A stretch of DNA of 64,000 nt, from assembly GCA_963699015.1 (NCBI GenBank), contig CAVOSX010000008.1:1-64000 (forward strand). Direction: 5' to 3'. Positions within the stretch are counted from its first letter, which is position 1. Every line of letters starts with the position of its first letter. Shown here piece by piece: positions 49,753 through 58,800 of the stretch. The notes beneath the pieces were generated by a model that worked only from the letters and a program-made list of their open reading frames with translations, was not told the DNA's origin and made no database searches. Made by a program: the position numbers and the translations under genes. This DNA comes from PALSA-505 sp963699015 (lineage in GTDB: Bacteria > Actinomycetota > Actinomycetes > Streptosporangiales > Streptosporangiaceae).

Positions 49753-50589
49753 ATGGCCGCAGTGCTCACCGTCGGTGACTTCTCCCGGATCACCCACCTG
49801 AGTGTCAAGACCCTGCGCCACTACCACCAGGTCGGACTGCTCGAACCTGCGCAGGTGAACCCCGACACCGGCTACCGGTACTACTCCGACCAGCAGATCC
49901 CGGCCGCGCAGGTCATCCGGCGGCTGCGGGACCTGGAGATGCCGGTGGCCGACGTCAAGGCCGTGCTCACCGCTCCTGACGCGGCGTCACGGAGCGCTCT
50001 GATCGCCGCCCACCTTGACCGGCTGGAAACCGGGCTAGCCCGTACCCGCGCAGCGGTCGATTCGCTGCGCAACCTGCTCCAGCCACCCGACATGGCCCCT
50101 GCGATCGAGCACCGCAGCGTCCCGGCAACCCCCGCCGCCGCCATCCGGCAGGTCGTTGACCGCGACGATGTCCTGCCCTGGTGGGAAGGCGCCCTCGGCG
50201 AGCTGCACGCCAGCCACCGCGCCCAGCACCTGAAGGCCACCGGCCCGAGCGGCGGGCTCTACGCGAGCGAGCTATTCCAGCACGACCGCGGCGAGGCCAC
50301 CGTGTTCATCCCCGTCCACGGGCCAGTGCGTGCCATCGGACGTGTCGCGCCCGTCGTGATCCCCCCGGCAGAACTGGCCATCATCAGCCACTCCGGCAGC
50401 CTCGCCGACGTAGACCTCACCTACGGCAAGCTCGGCTCGTACGCCACTGCCCACGAGATCAGCGTCGATGGGCCGTTGCGCGAGTACTATCTGCGCGGCA
50501 CCATCGACACACCCGACCCGGCAGGCTGGACAACCGAGATCGGCTGGCCCATCTTCCGCGCCGACGGCAAACGTGACACGTCAGCGTGA
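49753..50589 (+). CDS. MerR family regulator with GyrI-like C-terminal domain
   Basis: 278 residues. Winged HTH: LTVGDFSRITHLSVKTLRHY, HQVGLLEPAQVNPDTGYRYY and QIPAAQVIRRLRDLEMPVAD. The dimer helix ends near RAAVDSLRNLLQPP. The C-terminal domain (IEHRSVPATPAAAIRQVVDR, FQHDRGEATVFIPVHGPV, AIISHSGSLADVDLTYGKLG, YYLRGTIDTPD) is the GyrI-like effector-binding fold. No ribosome site precedes the ATG, consistent with a leaderless message from the MerR-type promoter just upstream. Probably controls itself and the divergent NTF2-like gene. Confidence 0.88.
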   Translation: MAAVLTVGDFSRITHLSVKTLRHYHQVGLLEPAQVNPDTGYRYYSDQQIPAAQVIRRLRDLEMPVADVKAVLTAPDAASRSALIAAHLDRLETGLARTRAAVDSLRNLLQPPDMAPAIEHRSVPATPAAAIRQVVDRDDVLPWWEGALGELHASHRAQHLKATGPSGGLYASELFQHDRGEATVFIPVHGPVRAIGRVAPVVIPPAELAIISHSGSLADVDLTYGKLGSYATAHEISVDGPLREYYLRGTIDTPDPAGWTTEIGWPIFRADGKRDTSA

Positions 50590-50644
50590 CCACCAGCGAC
50601 ACCATCGGCCAGGCGATCGTGACGGGTGGGATTGATACCCGCGG

Positions 50645-51373
50645 CTAATCGCCGACCGCAGCGACCGCAGCGAGGATGGCGGCGATCGCAGCCTCAGGAT
50701 GGGACACCATCGAAACGTGCGATGCCGCGACTTCGCTGATCGTCGAGCCCGCCCGCTCCGCCATGCTGCGCTGCGTGGCGGGCGGTATGACGCGGTCCTC
50801 GGTTCCGACCACGGCCCAACTCGGTATGGTCTTCCAGGCCGCGGTCTGCGTCGGCGCGGTGTTCGCACTGAGCGTGATCGGGCGCTGGCTCGCGACAATC
50901 AGCCACCGGTCCGCCTCCGGGAGGTCTTGCGCGAAGGCATCGTGGACGGTGGATGGCTTGAGAAACGCCTCGGCGTCCCCTTCCGGAGCTCCGGGGTAAC
51001 CGGCGATATCCAGAACGGCGCTGGGGTCAGGAACATCGAGCGCGGAGCCCGACCCGCCAAGGATCTGGAAGACGGTCTCACCCACGTCGGGAATGAACGC
51101 GTCGACGTACACGAGCGCCTTGACGTCACCACCTGCTGTACCGGCGTTCGTGATCACGACGCCCCCGTAGGAATGGCCGACCAGGACGACAGGACCGGTC
51201 GTGCGCTGCGCCAGAAACGACGCGACGTACGCGGCGTCTCCCGCCACCCCGTGCAGGAGGTTGGGCGGCGTGAGGACGGTGAAACCCTGACCCTGGAGCT
51301 CGGTCGATACAGCGTTCCAGCTTGCCCCGTCTGCCCATGCTCCGTGGACAAGAACGATCGTCGGCCTCGGCAT
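50645..51373 (-). CDS. Alpha/beta hydrolase (paralogue of 30797-31513)
   Basis: 242 residues. RPTIVLVHGAWADGASWNAV opens the fold; nucleophile elbow VVLVGHSYGGVVITNAGTAG (Ser), acid near VVGTEDRVIPPATQR and His in AASHVSMVSHPEA. The lid includes VDAFIPDVGETVFQILGGSG. Same motif order and length as the hydrolase at 30.8 kb, though clearly diverged. Cytoplasmic esterase-like enzyme of unknown substrate. Convergent with the MerR gene. Confidence 0.88.
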   Translation of the reverse strand: MPRPTIVLVHGAWADGASWNAVSTELQGQGFTVLTPPNLLHGVAGDAAYVASFLAQRTTGPVVLVGHSYGGVVITNAGTAGGDVKALVYVDAFIPDVGETVFQILGGSGSALDVPDPSAVLDIAGYPGAPEGDAEAFLKPSTVHDAFAQDLPEADRWLIVASQRPITLSANTAPTQTAAWKTIPSWAVVGTEDRVIPPATQRSMAERAGSTISEVAASHVSMVSHPEAAIAAILAAVAAVGD

Positions 51374-51537
51374 GTCGCTTCCTCTGAGATTCTGCTGGCT
51401 GCCAGCTCACGAGGAGCATATAACCGCCGCCCGTCATCCACGCTGGCCAGCGCCGCCTGCCACCTCGACAGGGGACAGCACGTCGGCGTCAATGGCTGCC
51501 GGTCATGACCGGACGGGCGGGCAGCAGGCGAAGGGGT

Positions 51538-51577
51538 GTCACCGGGACCCAGCGGGGGGAAGCCGGGTCCCGGTGAC
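51538..51577 (-). terminator. Perfect 13-bp hairpin after aldehyde dehydrogenase
   Basis: GTCACCGGGACCC (51538-51550) is the exact reverse complement of GGGTCCCGGTGAC (51565-51577), with a 14-base loop. It begins 7 bases past the aldehyde dehydrogenase stop. Confidence 0.7.
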
Positions 51578-51583
51578 CGGTCC

Positions 51584-53077
51584 TTATAGCTGGGTGGTGA
51601 CGGCCTTGACCTCGGTGTAGTTGTTCAGTACTTCGTGGCCCATCTCGCGGCCCCAGCCGGACTGCTTGTAGCCGCCGAACGGCAGGGCGGCGTCGAATAC
51701 GTTGTAGCAGTTGATCCAGACCGTGCCGGCCCGGAGCTTTTTGGCCAGGGCGTGTGCCTTGGAGATGTCCCTGGTCCAGATCCCGGCGCCGAGGCCGTAG
51801 TCGCTGTCGTTGGCGACGGCGGCGATCTCGTCCAGGTCGGTGAACGGCGAGGCGACCAGGACGGGACCGAAGATTTCCTCGCGGACGACCTTCATGTCCG
51901 GGGTGGTGTTGGTCAGCACGGTGGGCTCCACGAAGTAGCCGCGGTCGCCGAACCGGCCGCCGCCTGCCAGGGCGGTGGCGCCGTCGGACTTGCCGGACTC
52001 CAGGTAGCCGGTCACCCGGCGGAACTGCTCGTCGGAGACCAGCGGGCCCATCTGCGTCCCTGGCTCCATCCCGGCGCCCATCTTGATCGACTTGGCGATC
52101 TCGGCGACGCCGTCGACGACTTCGTCGAACCGGCTTTGCTGGACGAACAGGCGGGAGCCCGCGACGCAGCACTGGCCGTGGTTGAAGAAGATCGCGTTCG
52201 CGGCGCCCTCGACCGCGGCCGGGTCGGCGTCGTCGAACACGATGTTGGGGCTCTTGCCGCCCAGTTCCAGGGTCAGCTTCTTCAGGTTCGTGGCCCCCGC
52301 GGCAGCGACGATCAGCTTGCCGACCTCGGTGGAGCCGGTGAACGCGACCTTGTCCACGTCCTCGTGCATGGCCAGCGCCGCGCCCGCGGTCTCGCCGAAG
52401 CCGGTGACCACGTTCACCACGCCGTCCGGCATGCCGGCCTCGGCGATGAGCCCGGCGAGGCGCAGCGCGGTCAGCGGGGTCTGCTCGGCCGGCTTGAGGA
52501 TCACGGTGTTGCCGGTGGCCAGCGCCGGGCCGAGTTTCCAGGCGGCCATCAGCAGCGGGAAGTTCCACGGGATGATCTGGCCGACCACGCCGACCGGCTC
52601 GCGCAGGGTGTAGGAGTGGAAGCTGGCGCCGGGCATGTAGGGCACCGAGATGCTGATCGTGTTGCCCTCGATCTTGGTGGCCCAGCCGGCCATGTAGTGG
52701 AACAGGTCGGCGGCCAGCGGCACGTCGGCCGCCTGCGCGACCGCGAACGGCTTGCCGTTGTCCAGCGACTCCAGCTGGGCGAGCTCGTCGGCGTGCTCCA
52801 GGATCAGGTCGCCGATCCGCCAGATGACCCGCCCCCGCTCGGACGGGGTCATCCGGCTCCACGGGCCGTCCTCGAACGCCCGCCGGGCCGCCCGCACCGC
52901 CCGGTTGATGTCCTCGGCGTCTCCCTCCGCGACCCGGGCCAGGGTCTCGCCGGTCGCCGGGTCCGGCGTCTCGAACGCCTTCCCCGACGCCGCGTCGGCC
53001 CACTGCCCGCCGATGAACAGCTGCCGCGGCGCGCCGATGAAGTCTTCGACCTTCCGGTCCAGGGTCACGGTCATCAA
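51584..53077 (-). CDS. Aldehyde dehydrogenase (NAD(P)+)
   Basis: 497 residues, full length. N-terminal LFIGGQWADAASGKAFETPD; NAD-binding VVGQIIPWNFPLLMAAWKLG and VAFTGSTEVGKLIVAAAG; catalytic Glu in LTLELGGKSPNIVFDDAD and catalytic Cys in FFNHGQCCVAGSRLFV. VREEIFGPVLVASPF and the C-terminal LPFGGYKQSGWGREMG complete the family motifs. Most similar in pattern to class 1/2 (betaine or phenylacetaldehyde-type) enzymes, cytoplasmic; substrate unknown. Start 53077 or 53074. A strong terminator follows. Confidence 0.92.
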   Translation of the reverse strand: MMTVTLDRKVEDFIGAPRQLFIGGQWADAASGKAFETPDPATGETLARVAEGDAEDINRAVRAARRAFEDGPWSRMTPSERGRVIWRIGDLILEHADELAQLESLDNGKPFAVAQAADVPLAADLFHYMAGWATKIEGNTISISVPYMPGASFHSYTLREPVGVVGQIIPWNFPLLMAAWKLGPALATGNTVILKPAEQTPLTALRLAGLIAEAGMPDGVVNVVTGFGETAGAALAMHEDVDKVAFTGSTEVGKLIVAAAGATNLKKLTLELGGKSPNIVFDDADPAAVEGAANAIFFNHGQCCVAGSRLFVQQSRFDEVVDGVAEIAKSIKMGAGMEPGTQMGPLVSDEQFRRVTGYLESGKSDGATALAGGGRFGDRGYFVEPTVLTNTTPDMKVVREEIFGPVLVASPFTDLDEIAAVANDSDYGLGAGIWTRDISKAHALAKKLRAGTVWINCYNVFDAALPFGGYKQSGWGREMGHEVLNNYTEVKAVTTQL

Positions 53078-53228
53078 AGCTCACTCCCTTGGTTGCGGTG
53101 CTGGCCTAGCCGTTCCTCGGCGGCAGCCAGCGATCACCGCGCGGGCAGCAGCCCCGCTGGCCTTTACTTCCAGTAGTACCAATGAGACTACGAAGAGCAG
53201 GCTGGCACAAGAGGCGGCCGGGAAGGGC

Positions 53229-53254
53229 CCGGGCCCGGGAGCGCTCGGGCCCGG
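53229..53254. terminator. GC-rich hairpin
   Basis: CCGGGCCC (53229-53236) pairs with GGGCCCGG (53247-53254). It lies between the beta-helix relic and the aldehyde dehydrogenase start on the same strand. Could terminate upstream transcripts. Confidence 0.35.
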
Positions 53255-53392
53255 CTGGCTCCGGTGCGCGTGATGTCGTCGCGCAGCCCGGCGCCGTAGC
53301 GGGCGTGGCCCGGCGCCGGACCAGCAGGACCGGCCCCGGCGGATACGCCGCCGGGCCGGTCGCCGCGATTGGCGGATCAGGCCGCCCCGCGG

Positions 53393-53590
53393 CTAGTTGT
53401 TGGCCGAGACGGGCGTCTTCACCAGGTGGAACACGTTGCTCCGCAGGCCGCTTGCCGTAACCGGCTTGCTGAGCCAGACGCCGATCGCGTTCTGGACGAT
53501 GAGATTGCGCGCGATCGTGACGCTGACCGGCGTGCCGCCGGAGAACACGAGCACTCCGGCCCCACTGCGGCGCTCCAGGCTTGCCTGAAT
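53393..53590 (-). pseudogene. C-terminal relic of a beta-helix protein
   Basis: A minus-strand frame ending in a TAG at 53393 encodes SGAGVLVFSGGTPVSVTIAR, NLIVQNAIGVWLSKPVTASG and LRSNVFHLVKTPV. It parallels the C-terminus of the secreted beta-helix protein at 9047-10348 (TGVMLLSVAVPTSIVVAGNT, ISNNVNGVAFNS, HNRFANV). No start, signal peptide or earlier rungs remain. The epoxide hydrolase gene ends directly upstream, so a deletion fused the two. Confidence 0.65.
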
Positions 53591-53600
53591 TGGCCCTCTG

Positions 53601-54782
53601 TTAGCGCAGCGGTTTGAACGCGGCCCGGATCTCGGTCGTGAACAGCTCGGGCTCTTCCCAGGCGGCGAAGTGGCCGCCCCTGGCGGCCTCGTGGAAGTAG
53701 GCGAGCGTGGGGTAGCCCAGCTCGACCCAGCTGCGCGGGGCGCGGAAGATCTCGCCGGGGAACGTGGTGAAGCCGACCGGGACCGAGACCGGCGGCGGGG
53801 CCTGCCCGGCCGCAAGGGCCTGGGCTCGTCCGCCCTCCCAGTACGACCGGGCCGCCGAGGTCCCGGTTCCGGTCAGCCAGTACGCCGTGATGTTGTCGAG
53901 GATGTGGTCCCGGGTCAGACCCCCGGACGGCTGGCCGTCGACAAAGGCGCGAGAGATCTTGTAATAGGCGTCGGTGTCGTGGTCGAGCATCCAGGCCGCC
54001 AGCGCGACGGGTGAATCCAGCAGCGCGTAGCCGATCGTCTGCGGCCGCGTGGCCTGCTCGAGGAAGTAGCCGAAGCCGGTCGCCCTGAATGTCTTGGTCT
54101 GCTCGAGCGCCGCGCGTTCCTGCTCGGTTTCGGCCGGCATGGCGCCGCCGCCCAGCGCCGTCACGAGCAAGTTCATGTGGATGCCCGCCAGCCCCGCGGG
54201 GCCCTGGCGGCCCATCGCGTCGGTGACGGCGGCGCCCTGGTCGCCGCCCTGGGCGACGTAGCGGGTGTAGCCGAGCCGGCGCATCAGCTCCGCCCACGCC
54301 TGCGCGACGCGGCCGGAATCCCAGCCGAGTTCGGTGGGCTCGGCGGAGAAGCCGTACCCGGGGATGGACGGCAGGACGAGGTGGAACGCGTCCTCGGCGG
54401 AGCCGCCGTGCGCGGTCGGGTCGGTCAGCGGCCCGACGGTCTCGAGCAGCTCGATGACCGAGCCGGGCCAGCCGTGCGTCATGATCAGCGGCAGCGCGTT
54501 CTCGTGCCGCGACCTCACGTGGATGAAGTGGATGTCCACCCCGTCAATCCCGGTCTTGAACTGCGGCAGCGCGTTCAGCCTCGCCTCGCACGCGCGCCAG
54601 TCATAATCGGCCGCCCAGTAGCGGGCGAGCTCCTGGATCGTCGCCAGCTGCACGCCCTGCGACCGGTCGTCGACCAGTTCCCGGGAAGACAAGCGCGTCG
54701 CGGCGATGCGCCGCCGAAGGTCGGCGACCGCCTCGTCGGGTATCTCGACCCGGAACGGACGGATTTCAGTTTCGCCGGGCAT
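53601..54782 (-). CDS. Epoxide hydrolase (EHN-type alpha/beta hydrolase)
   Basis: 393 residues from the ATG at 54782. The N-terminal EHN domain reads IRPFRVEIPDEAVADLRRRI-AATRL and YWAADYDWRACEARLNALPQ. The hydrolase core has oxyanion HGWPGSVIELLETV, nucleophile Asp in YVAQGGDQGAAVTDAMG, lid Tyr region YFLEQATRPQTIGYALLDSP, and C-terminal His in HEAARGGHFAAWEEPELF. All catalytic positions of microsomal-type epoxide hydrolases appear intact. Hydrolyses epoxides to diols in the cytoplasm; substrate unknown. Full family length. Confidence 0.9.
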   Translation of the reverse strand: MPGETEIRPFRVEIPDEAVADLRRRIAATRLSSRELVDDRSQGVQLATIQELARYWAADYDWRACEARLNALPQFKTGIDGVDIHFIHVRSRHENALPLIMTHGWPGSVIELLETVGPLTDPTAHGGSAEDAFHLVLPSIPGYGFSAEPTELGWDSGRVAQAWAELMRRLGYTRYVAQGGDQGAAVTDAMGRQGPAGLAGIHMNLLVTALGGGAMPAETEQERAALEQTKTFRATGFGYFLEQATRPQTIGYALLDSPVALAAWMLDHDTDAYYKISRAFVDGQPSGGLTRDHILDNITAYWLTGTGTSAARSYWEGGRAQALAAGQAPPPVSVPVGFTTFPGEIFRAPRSWVELGYPTLAYFHEAARGGHFAAWEEPELFTTEIRAAFKPLR

Positions 54783-55101
54783 GAGTATGCGCCTCCCTGT
54801 TCGGTTGACAACGACGGACGGCCGGATCGCATGGGCTGAGTGCTCACCCGGCCAGTCTGAGGAGCGGCTTGCCTTTTCCATGACATAGGTGGCGGGTGCC
54901 CCCGCGTTACCGCCGCCGGTGATCACTGGCGCGCCGTGGCCGTCCCGTCACGGTTCGCGACCAAGGACGCGGTGATTTCCCCTGTCTTTACCTTTCCTTT
55001 ACCCAGAGTTGGTGGTGGAGTGCACATGTGGCCGCGTCTCGGCAGAGGTACGTGACCTGAGTGTGCTGGTCACCGCGGGCCATGGGTGAGACGATGGGGC
55101 T
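54783..55101. other. Intergenic region, nothing recognised
   Basis: About 320 bases between divergent genes. No repeat, hairpin or gene was recognised; an AT-richer TTTACCTTTCC stretch at 54985-55000 may be promoter-related. Confidence 0.4.
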
Positions 55102-55455
55102 ATGAGCGGCGATGGCGACAACGCGGTGGGGCAGTTCGTCGCTGCCTGGCGGGCCGCCGCGGGCGTCGTGACCGAATGGGCGGAGCAGGCATCCGCGGTG
55201 ACCATCGAGGCGCTCCGCAAGCTTGCCAGCGACCCGGCTATCCGCGCGGTGCTGGAGAACTGGCGCATCGCGGTCGTGTGGGCCTGGCGCGACTGCGAAT
55301 GCTCGTGTGCCCAGTCGCACCCAGACGACACCGGGGTCTGTGACCACCATGCGGTGATCACGCGCCGGCTTGCCAGCGACCTGGATGGTGATGTGGACGT
55401 GCCGCTGTGTGCGCCGTGCGCAGTGGCGCAAGGTGTCGCGGAACTCGCCGGGTGA
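55102..55455 (+). CDS. Small Cys/His-rich protein of unknown function
   Basis: 117 residues from the ATG at 55102. The first ~70 residues are helical (VAAWRAAAGVVTEWAEQASA, VTIEALRKLASDPAIRAVLE, WRIAVVWAWRD). The C-terminal part holds CECSCAQSHPDDTGVCDHHA and VPLCAPCAVAQG: six Cys and three His, suggesting a zinc site (C-x-C ... C-x2-H, C-x2-C). No family recognised. There is no strong ribosome site. It may form an orphan gene or a partner of the NTPase-TPR gene 405 bp downstream, but no evidence ties them. Confidence 0.55.
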   Translation: MSGDGDNAVGQFVAAWRAAAGVVTEWAEQASAVTIEALRKLASDPAIRAVLENWRIAVVWAWRDCECSCAQSHPDDTGVCDHHAVITRRLASDLDGDVDVPLCAPCAVAQGVAELAG

Positions 55456-55860
55456 CCTGACTTTGCCGATCGGTGTCATTTCACGGCCGCTGATACCTCG
55501 CCCAGCGCCCAAGGCCCGGGCAACCTGTACGGCGGCCTGAAACCCGCACCCGCTGCGACAGGGCCATCGCCGGACCGAAGCCACAGCAGAATTCTCTCTG
55601 CCGCCCGGCCGCCGAGCCTCGCGGATCCTGGGCTGGCGCCCACTCGCGGGATTCGGCACGCCGGAGAAGGCGGACCAGAAGAGGATTCTGGCGGCTATTG
55701 GCGAACCCTCGGCTTGACCGGGTAGAAGAGAAATATCATGGTCTTCGCCCGCGCCCTCAGCGCCCCCGACGGACACGGCATGTTCGCAGCCGGGCAAGCC
55801 CGTGGTCCGATCGCTCGTAGCGACGTATGGTGTCCCTGCTTGTGACATCGAGGAGATTGA
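55456..55860. other. Intergenic region upstream of the NTPase-TPR gene
   Basis: 405 bases; no gene. Ends in a GAGGAG-type ribosome site nine bases before the ATG. Confidence 0.5.
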
Positions 55861-58800
55861 ATGGCACTGGAGCGGCGGTCGCTGCAAGACCTCATCCGAG
55901 GCCGCCAGCAGAGCGGATTCGTCGCCCGTCGGGGGCGAGTGATCCAGTATCGGGAAAATCTTGCGTACCGGGTCGATGACGAAAGACGTAAATTCCTGTT
56001 CAATATTCATGGCGATGCGGGGGTAGGGAAGACTTATCTGACCCAGCGGTTTCAGGAGGCTGCCGGGGGCAGCGGCGCGTTGACTGCCTACGTCGATGAG
56101 ACTAGTGATGATGTCATTGCGGTCATGAATGCTGTTGCTGAGCAGCTCAGACGTGCGGGTGTCTCGATGAGCGGCTACCAGAATCGTGCGGATTATTACC
56201 GTGAACGTCGGCGCGAGCTGGAGTCTGATCCCAGCGCGCCAGCCGGGCTGGCGACTTTCCTGACGAAGACCGCAGTAACGACCGAGCTTCATCCAGCTCA
56301 GCTCGTGCCCATTGGTGACAGCGTGCTGGCGCCTGTGGATCCCATGGCGGCAACCGAGCAGATTGACCGGGCGCGGATATACACGATCCGAAAGGTTAGA
56401 AGTAGCGCTGATATGCGCCTCCTGCTCTCTCCGGTCGATGAGTTAACTAGAGTTTTCGTCGCAGACTTGAATCGCATAGCGCCGGGTCGGCTTATCACCC
56501 TGTTCTTCGACAGCTTCGACAGGACCTCATCGTTCCTGGGACGCTGGCTGCTCGATCTTTACGTCGGCCTGTATGGTGGACTGCCCGCCAATTTGACCAC
56601 GACTATCACGGGACGGCACTCGCTCGATCCAAATTTTTGGGATAACTATCTGCCGGTCATCGAAGACATTCCGTTGGAACGGTTCAGCGAAGCTGAAGCG
56701 CGCCAATTTCTCGCGAGCAAGAACATTACCGATGAGCCGACGATCGGTGTCATCCTTACCTTGTCGGAGCGGCTTCCGGTATGGCTTGCAACGCTCGCCG
56801 ATGCCCGACCGGAGGAGACCGTCAATATTGGTGATCCGGCGGGCAATGCCGCCGAGCGGTTCCTCAGATGGGAGAACGATCCGGATCGTCGCGCCGTTGC
56901 TGCCGCCGCTGCCCTGCCCAGAAGGCTCAGCCAAGGCATGCTGAGTGCACTGCCGGGTCCAGGCAACAGGCTCGGGCTGTTCGACTGGCTGTGCGCCCGC
57001 CCGTTCGTCGCCCAGCAAGCTGATTCGTGGGTATATCACGAAGTCGTGCGAGCCGCGATGCTGAGGCTACAACGGAATCAATCCCCCCGGGACTGGCGAG
57101 ACAATCATATCGCTCTGGCGGCGGCGAATGCCCGGTTGGCCGCCGGAACGGCTGGGGATAGCGACGGCGGGTGGTCAGATCCACGGTGGGTAGCCTACAC
57201 GCGAGAGCAGGCATACCACCTGCTGTGCGCCGACCCGCGCGGCAACCGGCCGCGGGCGCTGGCCTTGGCGGTCAAAGCCGCGGAAGCTGATCCCGCGCAC
57301 GCACGTCAGTGCGGAGAAATTCTCACTGACGCTGGCCGCGACGCCGATCAAGCGGATCTCTGGGAATGGGGCCAGCGCCTCCTTGATGGCATCCAGGGGA
57401 CGGACCTAACCGGATATTTTTCCTGTCTCATCTCCTACGCCGATCTCGAACCGGTTATCCTGCGTGTTGCGCTCGAAGAACGGGCTGCGCAGCACGCACG
57501 AGCTGGTCGGTACGAGGACGCGGTCGCAGATTACGACCGGATCATTGACCTGGATCCCGGAATCCTTCTAGCCTTCAGGGCCCGGAGCCGGGCCTATGCT
57601 CTCATGCGCCGGTACAGGGAGGCGCTGGCCGATTTCAACCGCGTCATCGAACTCAGCCCGGACAATTCCTGGACCATCAGCGACCGCGGCATCATCTTTC
57701 GGCTCATGGGCCGGTACCCGGAGGCGCTGGCCGATTTCAACCGTGCGATCGAGCTCGACCCGTACAATGCCTGGGCGATCGGCGGCCGCGGCCAGGTTCG
57801 CCAGGAAATGCGTCAGTACTCGGAGGCGCTCACCGATTTCAGCCGCGCGATCGAGCTCGACCCGTACAATGCCTGGGCGATCGGCGGCCGCGGCCAGACC
57901 TACCAGCTCATGCGCTGGTACGAGGAGGCCCTGGCTGATTACAACCGCGCGATCGAGCTCGACCCGAACTGGGCTTCGGCCATCGGCGACCGCGGCCACA
58001 CCTACCGGCTCATGGGCCGGTACGCCGACGCGCTGGCCGATTTCAACCGCGCGATCGAGCTCGACCCGGACAATGCCGGAACGATCGACGGCCGCGGCAT
58101 CATCTTCCGGCTCACTGGCCGTTATGCGGAGGCGCTGGCCGATTTCAACCGCGCGGTCGAGCTCGACCCTGGCTACTCGGGAGCTATCGGCGGCCGCGGT
58201 CAGACCCACTGGCTGATGGGCCGGGCCTGGGAGGCGCTGGCCGATTTCAATCGCGCGATAGAGCTCGACCCGCTGTACGCCTGGGCGATCGGCAGCCGCG
58301 GGCAACTCCACCAGGCCGAGGGCAGGTACCAGGAGGCGCTGGCCGATTTCAACCGCGCGGTCGAGCTCAACCCGTCCAATGCCCTGGCCATCGGCCGCCG
58401 CGGACAGCTCTACCAGGCGGCGACCCAGTACGAGAGGGCGCTCGCCGACTTCGACCGCGCCATCGAGCTCGACCCCGGCTACGCCGGGGCGATCGGCAGC
58501 CGCGGCGAGGTCTACCGGGCGGAGGGCAGGTACCAGGAGGCGCTGGCCGATTTCGACCGGGCGATCGAGCTCGACCCGGACAACGCCGCAATGATCGGCG
58601 GCCGCGGGCAGGTCTACCAGCTGACGGGCCGGCACGAGGAGGCGCTGGCTGATTTCGGCCGCGCGATCGAGCTGGACCCGGACAGTCCCGCGGCGATCGG
58701 CAGCCGCGGCATCACCTACGGGCTCATGGGCCGGTACGCCGACGCGCTGGCCGATTTCGGCCGCGCGATCGAACTCAACCCGAACCTGGCCGGGGCGTTC

